A stretch of 15,779 bases of DNA from Candidatus Bathyarchaeum sp. (GCA_003096235.1 PIXT01000089.1:1-15779); one strand, 5' to 3'; counted from the stretch's first letter, positions 7,212-14,078 are shown. Translations and numbers: made by a program. The notes: generated from the letters alone by a model not told the origin.

Positions 7212-7631
7212 TTACTTCTCTTTTGCCATTGTAAGAACTGATTTGATTGATATTATCACAGCTGCTGGAGCCGCGAAAGCCACAATATATGACAAGATTG
7301 CGGAAGCCCAGAAGAAGAGTATCGGATGCAGGTACCATAATCCCGCCCACACGTTTGCACCAGACGCCACCAACAATGCGACAGTTGCGATAAGGAAAGC
7401 AGACACTTCCCGTCGGGTGATGCTTGTAAGCCCAATAACAGACCCCAAAAGCAGCATTGCAAACAGAACATATCCATCGTTTGTTTTGATGTTCTCAGCC
7501 CAGTTAACTGGAGGGTCAGTTGGTGTTATCAGATAAGAATCATACGCTGAGTATCCCAGTATAAGCCCAGCCAATATCGCCACTACAACGAAGATAATGT
7601 AAGCCCATTGCGCGATTTCCTGAATATCCAT
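7212..7631 (-). CDS. four-helix membrane protein, function unknown
   Basis: A 139-residue hydrophobic protein with four predicted transmembrane helices at about 9-29, 54-70, 77-97 and 101-129, a short extracytoplasmic or cytoplasmic loop with DPPVNW between helices 1 and 2, a basic turn (TRRE) before helix 3, and a Lys-rich C-terminal end. I do not recognise a family. The ATG at 7631 is preferred over an upstream in-frame GTG at 7652 because GGGGT lies five bases before the ATG. A good TATA element is at 7670-7677. The gene converges with the GTPase gene. Confidence 0.7.
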   Translation of the reverse strand: MDIQEIAQWAYIIFVVVAILAGLILGYSAYDSYLITPTDPPVNWAENIKTNDGYVLFAMLLLGSVIGLTSITRREVSAFLIATVALLVASGANVWAGLWYLHPILFFWASAILSYIVAFAAPAAVIISIKSVLTMAKEK

Positions 7632-7669
7632 TTTTTTACCCCAAAAGCACACGTATGTTTACGGTTACA

Positions 7670-7677
7670 TTATAAAT
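7670..7677 (-). promoter_or_regulatory. TATA box of the four-helix membrane protein gene
   Basis: The minus strand reads AAAATTTATAATG, about 40 bases before the ATG at 7631. It lies between the RuBisCO terminator region and this gene, so the gene appears to be transcribed separately from RuBisCO. Confidence 0.5.
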
Positions 7678-7692
7678 TTTCTGTCATACAAT

Positions 7693-7707
7693 GAAGAAAC
7701 AAAAAGA
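7693..7707 (-). terminator. T-rich terminator after RuBisCO
   Basis: On the minus strand TCTTTTTGTTTCTTC begins about 30 bases after the RuBisCO stop codon, as expected for archaeal T-tract termination. No strong hairpin is seen. Confidence 0.4.
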
Positions 7708-7736
7708 TAGTGAAGGTAGACTTGTTTTCGTCTGGT

Positions 7737-8957
7737 CTACTTCCACAGCTCTAAAGCAACATGCAATTCTTTGTGAGACTTAGCATACTCTTTTAGTGAT
7801 ACACCTTGTAGCGTTGCATCAACTGCTTGCCGCATAGCTATAGCACCAGAAACTGTTCCGTCTGTATGCCCGTGAATTCCTCCGCCAGCCTGAATCACCA
7901 AATCGTTACCAAAGAATTTCATTAAAGCAGGAACCAAACTAGGATAAAGACCACCTGACGCAACAGGCAACGCATCCTTCAGACCGTACATGTCTGTTTT
8001 TAGTGCCTCACAGTTCTCGGAAACCTCTTCTTTGGTCTCAGACATTTTCCCCACAACTGTGCCGACGTGAAGCTGATCCACGCCAATGATACGGGCAACT
8101 TTTGCGATAACCTTCATTGAAATTCCATGTTTCGTGTTTTTGGTGAACGCTGCATGTCCGGCGCGGTGGGCATGAATCACTAGACCAAAATCTTGTTCAC
8201 GTATTGTCTGCAACGCAGAATATCCGCAGGTCAAAATGTCAATCATCAAGTATCTTCCGCCATGATCTTTAACAAACTGTGCACGTTTGGTCATCTCTTC
8301 TGTTTCTGAAGTGATGTTAACCATGTACACCTTCTTTTCGCCAGTTTCCTTTTCAGCACGGTCCCGCATCTCAAGAGTCGCAACAACACGGTCATCAAAT
8401 GAGTTGAAACGTTGACTGCTAAGGTTCTCGTCATCTTTCACTACATCACAGCCTCCAGCCCAAGCATCATAGGCTACCTTTGCATGGTCTTTTGTTTTCA
8501 ACCCTAGTTTTGGCTTGATAATTGTCCCAACAAATGGTCTATCTTTAACGTTTAGCAGCTCACGGATTCCAGCGATACCATACTTGGGACCTTTGAAGCT
8601 GTGAACAAGTTCTTTTGGCAATTGAATGTCGTTGAGTCTCAAGTTCTTGAGTGCACGTAACCCGAACACGTTTCCAGCCACGCTGCTCAAGATGTTAGGC
8701 ATGTTACCGTGCTCAAACAGTTCAATCGGGTATGCAACTCGGATATTATTGTCTTTGATGCTGAATACGCGGGCAGCAAGCTTTTCCACGTAAGGCTTTA
8801 TTGTAGTGAGTTCTGTCCATGTTCCCACGGAACTTTCAGCTGCAACGCCGCCAGCTGCCTCTTTTAAGCTGATGCCTTCTGGTTCAATATAGAAGTCACA
8901 CAGCAAATCAGTTACTTTTGGCTCGTAAGATTGATCAACAAAATCTGTGTATTTCAA
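7737..8957 (-). CDS. rbcL: type III ribulose-1,5-bisphosphate carboxylase large subunit
   Basis: Carboxylates ribulose-1,5-bisphosphate to two 3-phosphoglycerate in the archaeal AMP pathway. The catalytic set is complete by comparison with spinach numbering: E41 (E60), T46-W47, N96 (N123), K148 and K150 (K175, K177), the carbamylated lysine K174 with D176-E177 in VVKDDENL, H264-R265 (H294-R295), H297 (H327), loop-6 K304 (K334) and S334 (S379). Loop 6 reads GTVVGKM, as in Methanocaldococcus, not the GTAGAGKLEG of the Thermococcus/Archaeoglobus group. The protein has 406 residues, and the stretch between loop 6 and S334 is about 14 residues shorter than in Methanocaldococcus. The start is TTG at 8957, matching the N terminus of relatives. 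It is divergent from AMP phosphorylase, and no small subunit or phosphoribulokinase is present. Confidence 0.97.
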   Translation of the reverse strand: MKYTDFVDQSYEPKVTDLLCDFYIEPEGISLKEAAGGVAAESSVGTWTELTTIKPYVEKLAARVFSIKDNNIRVAYPIELFEHGNMPNILSSVAGNVFGLRALKNLRLNDIQLPKELVHSFKGPKYGIAGIRELLNVKDRPFVGTIIKPKLGLKTKDHAKVAYDAWAGGCDVVKDDENLSSQRFNSFDDRVVATLEMRDRAEKETGEKKVYMVNITSETEEMTKRAQFVKDHGGRYLMIDILTCGYSALQTIREQDFGLVIHAHRAGHAAFTKNTKHGISMKVIAKVARIIGVDQLHVGTVVGKMSETKEEVSENCEALKTDMYGLKDALPVASGGLYPSLVPALMKFFGNDLVIQAGGGIHGHTDGTVSGAIAMRQAVDATLQGVSLKEYAKSHKELHVALELWK

Positions 8958-8990
8958 GGTTAATCAACAACCTATGTAATACAACTCAAC

Positions 8991-9003
8991 TAATATTATA
9001 ATT
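8991..9003. promoter_or_regulatory. shared divergent TATA region of rbcL and deoA
   Basis: The 82 bp between the two starts contain a single AT-rich core, TAATATTATAATT, which resembles a TATA box on both strands. It lies 34-46 bases before the rbcL TTG and 37-49 before the deoA ATG, suitable distances for both genes. Confidence 0.5.
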
Positions 9004-9039
9004 GTGACGATGACATTAGATTAACTGTTGTGGAAATCT

Positions 9040-10587
9040 ATGAAGTTCAGGGTTAAGCTTCTGGGGATAAGGGCGGGCGGAAAACAAATCATAGTTATAG
9101 ATGATGAATATGCGAGCTTGCTGGGGATTCATTCTTCTGACAGGGTCGAAGTCCAATACAAGAACCAAAACATTATTGCCATCGCCAACGTAGCCACAGA
9201 TTTTCCTAAAAAAACGGTGGGCATATACGAAGAGGTACAAGACAAACTCAAAGCCCAAGAAGGAGAAACTGTAACGGTTCGCCCAGCTGAAAGACCAGAA
9301 TCCCTTGGACATATACGCAACAAACTTAGTGGACGAAGACTCACAGCGCCAGAAATAAAGAGCATAATACTAGATGTAGTCGAAAGGCACCTGAGCGACG
9401 TAGAACTAGCCTCATTCGTCACAAGCCTGTACATTCACGGAACAAGCATGGATGAAGTTGAAGCACTAACCAAAGCAATGGTGGAAACAGGACAAACCAT
9501 AGAATTTGGCAAAGGCGCAGTTCTGGATAAACACAGCATAGGCGGAGTCCCAGGAGACAAAACCACCATCCTCGTGGTTCCCATAGTTGCAGCCGCTGGC
9601 TTCACAATCCCCAAAACATCTTCTCGGGCAATAACTTCTCCAGCAGGCACAGCCGACAGGGTTGAAGTTTTGTGCCCTGTTGACTTATCATGCGAAGAGA
9701 TGCAAAACGTAGTAAAGAAAACGAACGCTTGCCTAGCATGGGGTGGAGCACTTGAACTTGCTCCGGCTGACGATCTTCTCATTCAAGTAGAGTATCCTCT
9801 TTCTATTGATCCTCTTCTTTTACCTTCAATTATCAGCAAAAAGAAGGCGATAGGCGCCGATTACATTGTGGTAGACATACCTACAGGAAGAGGCGCAAAA
9901 ATCAAGACAATCGGAGAAGCCCAAGCGTTGGCACGAGAATTCATAGAATTAGGCGAAAGATTAGATATGCATATTCAATGTGGAGTGACTTTTGGCGAAC
10001 AACCCATTGGACATGCTATAGGACCAGCTCTGGAAGCAAGAGAAGCACTTTTGGCGCTGATGGGAAAAGGTCCCATAGACTTAGTGAATAAAGCGACCAG
10101 TTTAGCGGGACTACTCTTTGAAATGATGGGAGCCAAAGACGGAATAAAAGAAGCAAAAAACATTCTCGCATCAGGTGAAGCTGAAAAAAAACTTAGAGAA
10201 ATTATCGCCGCTCAAGGCGGAAACCCAGACGTCAAACCTGAAGACATAGAAGTTGGAAAGGAAGTTGCAGAAATCCGTTCTGAGGAACCAGGAAGGGTTC
10301 AGTGGATTAACAACAGAACCATTGCCCAGATAGCGAGAACTGCAGGGGCACCTAAAACTAAGGTTGCAGGCGTATTATTGAATAAGAAGCTTGGAGACAA
10401 AGTGGCAACAGGAGACGTGTTATACAGGATTTATTCAGGGAGCACACAAAAACTAGAGTCCGCTGTCAGGTTATCCAAGAAACTTAACCCATTTGGGGTA
10501 ACCGGAAAGTTTGGCGAAAAAATGCTGATTGACCGCATTCCAAGCAAGAATATTTACTACGAAAAACCGTTCATTCTGGAACGGTAA
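9040..10587 (+). CDS. deoA: AMP phosphorylase
   Basis: Phosphorolyses AMP (also CMP and UMP in Thermococcus) to the base and ribose-1,5-bisphosphate, the first step of the pathway ending in RuBisCO. From the ATG at 9040 it has 515 residues, close to the Thermococcus enzyme and longer than bacterial thymidine phosphorylase. The extra N-terminal domain (about 1-85) is the archaeal addition. The catalytic domain shows KHSIGGVPGDKTT (164-176), SSRAITSPAGTADR (194-207), the GRGAKI glycine loop (283-288) and GPALEAREAL (328-337); the C-terminal part carries the family's lipoyl-like domain. A TTG at 9028 would add four residues; the ATG matches relatives better. It shares a promoter region with the divergent RuBisCO gene and is followed after 20 bp by the HAD gene. 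Confidence 0.96.
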   Translation: MKFRVKLLGIRAGGKQIIVIDDEYASLLGIHSSDRVEVQYKNQNIIAIANVATDFPKKTVGIYEEVQDKLKAQEGETVTVRPAERPESLGHIRNKLSGRRLTAPEIKSIILDVVERHLSDVELASFVTSLYIHGTSMDEVEALTKAMVETGQTIEFGKGAVLDKHSIGGVPGDKTTILVVPIVAAAGFTIPKTSSRAITSPAGTADRVEVLCPVDLSCEEMQNVVKKTNACLAWGGALELAPADDLLIQVEYPLSIDPLLLPSIISKKKAIGADYIVVDIPTGRGAKIKTIGEAQALAREFIELGERLDMHIQCGVTFGEQPIGHAIGPALEAREALLALMGKGPIDLVNKATSLAGLLFEMMGAKDGIKEAKNILASGEAEKKLREIIAAQGGNPDVKPEDIEVGKEVAEIRSEEPGRVQWINNRTIAQIARTAGAPKTKVAGVLLNKKLGDKVATGDVLYRIYSGSTQKLESAVRLSKKLNPFGVTGKFGEKMLIDRIPSKNIYYEKPFILER

Positions 10588-10607
10588 GCATCCGCGATGT
10601 GATTTTG

Positions 10608-11273
10608 ATGATCAAAGCTGTTATCTTTGATTGGGATGGAACGCTCGCTGACACCAGAAAGGCGGTGGTGCAGTCTTTTCAGAGGGTTTTAGGTGAAGCG
10701 GGTTGTGTTGTATGTGACGAGTTTATAGAAAGGCTGATGGGTGTTGGAACAAAAAAGACGATCATAGAAGCCTTCAGAGAATGCGGCATGAGAATTGATG
10801 TTTCGACACTGGAAAAGCTTGTAGCAAAAAAAGTTAGGATGCACGCAGGATTAGGAGAAATTGTGAATATATTTGATGGAGTAGTTGAGCTTTTGGAGGC
10901 TCTGCGTGGAAAAGTAAGGATTGGGTTGGCAACGATGAGTAACAGATTGGTTATTGCCACACTGCTTCCTGAGAAGCGAATTGCAGAATACTTTGAGGTT
11001 GTGGTTTCTGCGGATGATGTTGCAAATCCGAAGCCTGACCCTGAAGTGTTCTTGCTAACAGCAAGCAAATTGGGAGTCGAACCTAAAGATTGTGTTGTTA
11101 TTGAGGATTCGGTTTTTGGTGTAAGAGCTGCTAGGGCGGCAAACATGAAGTGTATAGCTGTTTCTTCGGGGGTATACAGTAAAGAGGAGCTACAACAAGA
11201 ACAGCCGGACATAGTGATTAGCTCTCTTGTCGAGAAAGAGAAGATACTAGGTTTAGTTTTTGGCAGCAACTAA
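10608..11273 (+). CDS. HAD-superfamily phosphatase (phosphoglycolate phosphatase / beta-phosphoglucomutase type)
   Basis: A 221-residue haloacid-dehalogenase hydrolase with the helical C1 cap of the phosphoglycolate phosphatase/beta-phosphoglucomutase subfamily. Motif I is FDWDGT with nucleophile D8 and acid/base D10, motif II is T109 in ATMSN, motif III is K142 in NPKPDPE, and motif IV is VIEDS with E166 and D167. The ATG at 10608 is preferred over an in-frame GTG at 10599 because a GTGAT element overlaps the latter. It lies 20 bp behind AMP phosphorylase, so the two probably form an operon. Possible substrates given this context are phosphoglycolate from a RuBisCO side reaction, a nucleotide or pentose phosphate, or phosphoserine. 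The sequence does not decide between them. Confidence 0.88.
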   Translation: MIKAVIFDWDGTLADTRKAVVQSFQRVLGEAGCVVCDEFIERLMGVGTKKTIIEAFRECGMRIDVSTLEKLVAKKVRMHAGLGEIVNIFDGVVELLEALRGKVRIGLATMSNRLVIATLLPEKRIAEYFEVVVSADDVANPKPDPEVFLLTASKLGVEPKDCVVIEDSVFGVRAARAANMKCIAVSSGVYSKEELQQEQPDIVISSLVEKEKILGLVFGSN

Positions 11274-11360
11274 GACAACAAATGATGTGTGAATTAAAGT
11301 TTGGTTAAGTTTTGAGCGATGTCACTTTTTGATGTAATTCTAGCTGCACACTAAACCAAT

Positions 11361-11374
11361 ATGACATACGTCAT
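11361..11374. promoter_or_regulatory. inverted repeat upstream of the HTH regulator, possible operator
   Basis: ATGAC-ATAC-GTCAT has perfect 5-bp arms and a 4-bp centre, and ends one base before the CTTATATA element of the regulator's own promoter. Its position overlapping the BRE would suit autoregulation. Confidence 0.4.
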
Positions 11375-11375
11375 T

Positions 11376-11383
11376 CTTATATA
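11376..11383 (+). promoter_or_regulatory. TATA box of the HTH regulator gene
   Basis: CTTATATA stands 35-42 bases before the ATG at 11418, leaving room for a short leader with AAGTGA as a weak ribosome-binding site. Confidence 0.55.
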
Positions 11384-11417
11384 CATTCCAGATTAACAAT
11401 ATAACAAGTGAAAAAAC

Positions 11418-11837
11418 ATGCTTCTCCCATGCGAAGTCGCAGTCAAGTCTGTGATTCCAGCCATTAGATCAGCAATAGCAAGAGAACTAACTCAGTCACA
11501 TGGACTTAAACAAAAAGAGGTGGCTGAACTGTTAGGAATAACCCAAACTGCCGTGAGCAAATACACAAGATTCTACAGAGGCACAGTTATTGAAGTTCAA
11601 AGGATAGAAGAAGCGAACATAATTCTAAAAGAAACAGTTTCATTGTTAGCTAAAGGTCAAATGGACAAATATGAACTCGCAGAAAAACTTTGCACCGTCT
11701 GCGGAATAATTAGAGAAAAAGGGGTCATGTGCGAACTGTGTTCACTGTCTGACCCAACCATAGATAAAGAAAAATGCATAGTCTGCTGCCCAAACGGTAG
11801 CAAACTAAGGATGTATAAGCCCAAAAATGGGCAATAG
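11418..11837 (+). CDS. archaeal XRE-type HTH regulator with cysteine-cluster C terminus
   Basis: Predicted DNA-binding regulator of 139 residues. An N-terminal helix-turn-helix (about 15-54) contains LKQKEVAELLGITQTAVSKY, a Cro/XRE-like recognition unit; a linker helix follows (55-90). The C-terminal 50 residues carry CTVC (92-95), CELC (105-108) and CIVCC (120-124): seven cysteines in three groups, suited to a zinc or iron-sulfur site. This resembles the archaeal family of predicted HTH regulators grouped as COG2522, whose targets are unknown to me. The ATG has a weak GTGA upstream, a TATA box at 11376 and an adjoining inverted repeat. The cysteine cluster suggests sensing of redox state, metal or sulfur, which would fit the sulfur-amino-acid genes in the window, but that is inference. 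Confidence 0.82.
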   Translation: MLLPCEVAVKSVIPAIRSAIARELTQSHGLKQKEVAELLGITQTAVSKYTRFYRGTVIEVQRIEEANIILKETVSLLAKGQMDKYELAEKLCTVCGIIREKGVMCELCSLSDPTIDKEKCIVCCPNGSKLRMYKPKNGQ

Positions 11838-11864
11838 GTCACATTTTAACAGCTAAAAAGGCGG

Positions 11865-12779
11865 TTAGCTGGTTTCTTTTGCAGCTTTCTTTGTTGGCTT
11901 CTTTGTAGCGGTTTTTGCAACTGCCTTTTTGGTCGTCTTTGTGGTTTTAGCTTCAGCTTTCTTTGCAGGTTTCTTTTCAGAAACGGCTTTTGTTTTCTTT
12001 TCTGGCTTCTCTTCTGTTTTCTTCGCGGCAGGCTTCTTAACGGCTTTCTTTACGGGTTTCTTTTTTGCTTCTTTCTTGGCTGCTCCAGCAGCTTCAGGTT
12101 TCACGAACGATTCAACGAACTGAACAGTTGTTAGCTCGGGAACAAACCGCTGTATATCCATGGCAATGCCTCTTTTTGCCAACTGTATGCCCTCAACGTA
12201 GAAGGACTCGTCAGGCATGTTCACTGTAACGTTTGCTTTTCCAATTTTGAAGTCGAACTTTTCAACCTCAACCGCAGATACTCTACGGTGAATAAGTGCT
12301 GAAACTTTTTCTTCATTGGTCGTAAGTTTCTTATTGATAGTAACCTCGTAAACCAATGTTTTTCCAGCCAAAGGTGGATTAAAGTCAAGTGTTACACGCC
12401 CAGAGCCAATGGTTCGTACAGTTGCGAGTCTCTTGTCATATTCAATCTGTGCTCCTAGCCTAGGGGTTATTCCTCGGGCTGCGAGTCTTCTGATTGGAAC
12501 AAGTTTCACTTTTTCGGGTTCTCTGTTTCCGAAGGCTTTCTCTGGAGGGATTTCCACAGTTTCTTTTTTCTTGAGTTTGAATGTGAGGAGGGCTTCATCT
12601 AGGGCTTTTAGTAGCCATCCTTCTCCGGCTACCACAAGTCTTGGCTCGTAGAGGTCTCCCTCTTTGTAGAGTTTATTCTCTTTTGCTATTTCCTCGGAGG
12701 TTGTGTCGAAAACCTCTCCTGTTTCCTTTACTTTACCGGTGTAATCAACAATAATGAAGTCACTTTTCTGAATTGGCAC
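11865..12779 (-). CDS. FKBP-type peptidyl-prolyl isomerase (SlyD-like) with basic tail
   Basis: Prolyl isomerase/chaperone of 304 residues. The FKBP core covers about 1-95 and 140-150 (VDYTGKVKETGEVFDTT; AGEGWLLKALDEALLTFKL; IPPEKAFG). An insert-in-flap chaperone domain at about 95-140 is of the SlyD type, and a C-terminal domain (about 155-227) matches the archaeal long FKBPs such as Methanocaldococcus FKBP26. Residues 228-304 form an extra tail almost entirely of Lys, Ala, Pro, Thr and Glu with repeated KKA and KKP units, like histone H1 tails; it is probably disordered and may bind nucleic acid or ribosomes. The start is GTG at 12779 with AAGGAAGGA a few bases upstream. It converges with the regulator gene 27 bp away. 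Confidence 0.93.
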   Translation of the reverse strand: MPIQKSDFIIVDYTGKVKETGEVFDTTSEEIAKENKLYKEGDLYEPRLVVAGEGWLLKALDEALLTFKLKKKETVEIPPEKAFGNREPEKVKLVPIRRLAARGITPRLGAQIEYDKRLATVRTIGSGRVTLDFNPPLAGKTLVYEVTINKKLTTNEEKVSALIHRRVSAVEVEKFDFKIGKANVTVNMPDESFYVEGIQLAKRGIAMDIQRFVPELTTVQFVESFVKPEAAGAAKKEAKKKPVKKAVKKPAAKKTEEKPEKKTKAVSEKKPAKKAEAKTTKTTKKAVAKTATKKPTKKAAKETS

Positions 12780-12926
12780 ACATATCCTTCCTTAATTACT
12801 AGGCTTCTCTGCTGATGTCTAGCCTCCAGCACCATTCATAAATGTTACGTATCCACAGAACCACCCATACAACAACACAATTAAGCTTGTATGCTTTGCA
12901 GTTCAAAGAAAACTTCAAACTAATTG

Positions 12927-13937
12927 TCAGATACGTGATTCTTTGGGCAACCTCTGTTTGCAGACTATAATAATCAAGGTTGTTGTAACAAATAATGGCA
13001 AAAGGACCCATAAAGGAAACTCTGAAATCACAACAATATCATGCGGAGATGTGCGTGGATAATTGTCTTGGTTTCTAGGGTCTATTATGTAAGGTGTGTC
13101 GCCTATTTTGTCCCCGTTAGCATCTGTGCCGTTGTAGTTGCTCCAGTAGTTACCTGATATCCCGTTATCCCAAATGTTGACGCAATCAGGGTCATATATT
13201 ATGTGAGCATTAACAACATTTTGACTGTTAGTGATGAAGCTGTTATTGTAAATTCGATTATTCATATAGAATGGGTCAGGCTTCCAACTGTAATAATCTC
13301 CTAACCACAAAAATTGCATACCTACTTGGTTGTGTGCTATCCAGTTTCCAACAACCAAGTTCCCTTCTTCATGCCCATAATGACCCATTTCAAAGTAAAC
13401 TCCAATTCTGTTTGCAGTTATATTGTTTCCAGTTATGAGATTATCAGCGTAACTTGAATAACTAGAGAATCTGATTCCAACATCGTTACGGGTTATAGTA
13501 TTACCAGCCAATATCACGCCGTCTATTATGTTACCCCAGTAACCAAACACAGCAACGCCAATTTCAAAGTCTCTGATGGTAATGTTTGTAACTGTAACAT
13601 TATAGCCTGTTTTGATTGTGGTGTTGTATGGATTAGCAATTTCTATGCCTCTTCCAATCCCTGCTCCGTGGATAGTGTGCCCTGCACCATCAATTACAAT
13701 ATTATCGGTCTCTACTTTGATACCATAAAAAGATGAAGCATTAACATTGATATCGTCGGTAAGAGTGTAGATGTTTCCATCTCGTAGAATGTGATTTGTC
13801 CCTTCAATGCTTCCATCATCTCTAATGCAAATAGTGTCATCTGCTTTCACAACCCCGATTACTGGAAGAAAAATCAAAATGAAGAAAATAACTAGCACAA
13901 GAATAGCGGGTGTAGTTTTCTTCGCTTTTAACGCCAT
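12927..13937 (-). CDS. secreted parallel beta-helix protein (NosD/PbH1 repeats) with C-terminal anchor
   Basis: Predicted cell-surface protein of 336 residues. A basic start and a hydrophobic segment (10-30) form a signal peptide or anchor with a plausible cleavage after VKA (32). Residues 45-250 hold parallel beta-helix repeats (IVIDGAGHTIHG, NITIRDFEIGV, NTITRNDVGIRF, NNITANRIGVYF, NWIAHNQVGMQF). The block GNYWSNYNGTDANGDKIGDT (262-281) plus QDNYP is typical of NosD-like archaeal surface proteins; the Asp/Asn/Gly part looks Ca-binding. The C terminus has SEFPLW (305-310), a hydrophobic helix and a basic end (CKQRLPKESR), resembling PEF-CTERM sorting signals. Carbohydrate binding or cleavage is common in the fold, but no catalytic residues can be named here. 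ATG start. Confidence 0.85.
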   Translation of the reverse strand: MALKAKKTTPAILVLVIFFILIFLPVIGVVKADDTICIRDDGSIEGTNHILRDGNIYTLTDDINVNASSFYGIKVETDNIVIDGAGHTIHGAGIGRGIEIANPYNTTIKTGYNVTVTNITIRDFEIGVAVFGYWGNIIDGVILAGNTITRNDVGIRFSSYSSYADNLITGNNITANRIGVYFEMGHYGHEEGNLVVGNWIAHNQVGMQFLWLGDYYSWKPDPFYMNNRIYNNSFITNSQNVVNAHIIYDPDCVNIWDNGISGNYWSNYNGTDANGDKIGDTPYIIDPRNQDNYPRTSPHDIVVISEFPLWVLLPLFVTTTLIIIVCKQRLPKESRI

Positions 13938-13989
13938 GACAATTCATTTCATTGTGAGTAAAATGTAAAAGCGTTTTTGTAAAGGTTTC

Positions 13990-14018
13990 TTGACTAACTA
14001 AAAGATACAGTTAGTCAA
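13990..14018. repeat. perfect 10-bp inverted repeat with 9-bp spacer
   Basis: TTGACTAACT (13990-13999) and AGTTAGTCAA (14009-14018) are exact reverse complements. The site lies 53-81 bp upstream of the beta-helix gene start, so it could be an operator for that gene or an RNA hairpin at the far end of the coiled-coil gene's transcript. Confidence 0.6.
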
Positions 14019-14021
14019 TGT

Positions 14022-14036
14022 TTTCTTGACAAGAAA
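14022..14036. repeat. 15-nt near-perfect palindrome TTTCTTG-A-CAAGAAA
   Basis: Seven-base arms flank a single central base, three bases after the 10-bp inverted repeat. The string TTTCTTGAC occurs at both elements (13986-13994 and 14022-14030), so together they form a composite array in the same intergenic gap. Confidence 0.55.
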
Positions 14037-14078
14037 GTATGTGGTTTTGTATAGACAGTTCAGGTTTTCTGTGTAACT

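Noticed and set aside
7165..7536. Plus-strand open frame opposite the four-helix membrane protein
   Set aside because: The opposite strand has a clear TATA box, ribosome-binding site and transmembrane pattern; the plus-strand frame has none of these.
12799..13011. Minus-strand 70-codon frame overlapping the end of the beta-helix gene
   Set aside because: It overlaps the conserved C-terminal anchor of the beta-helix protein, has no ribosome-binding site, and its Trp/Tyr/Cys-rich product resembles translated intergenic DNA.
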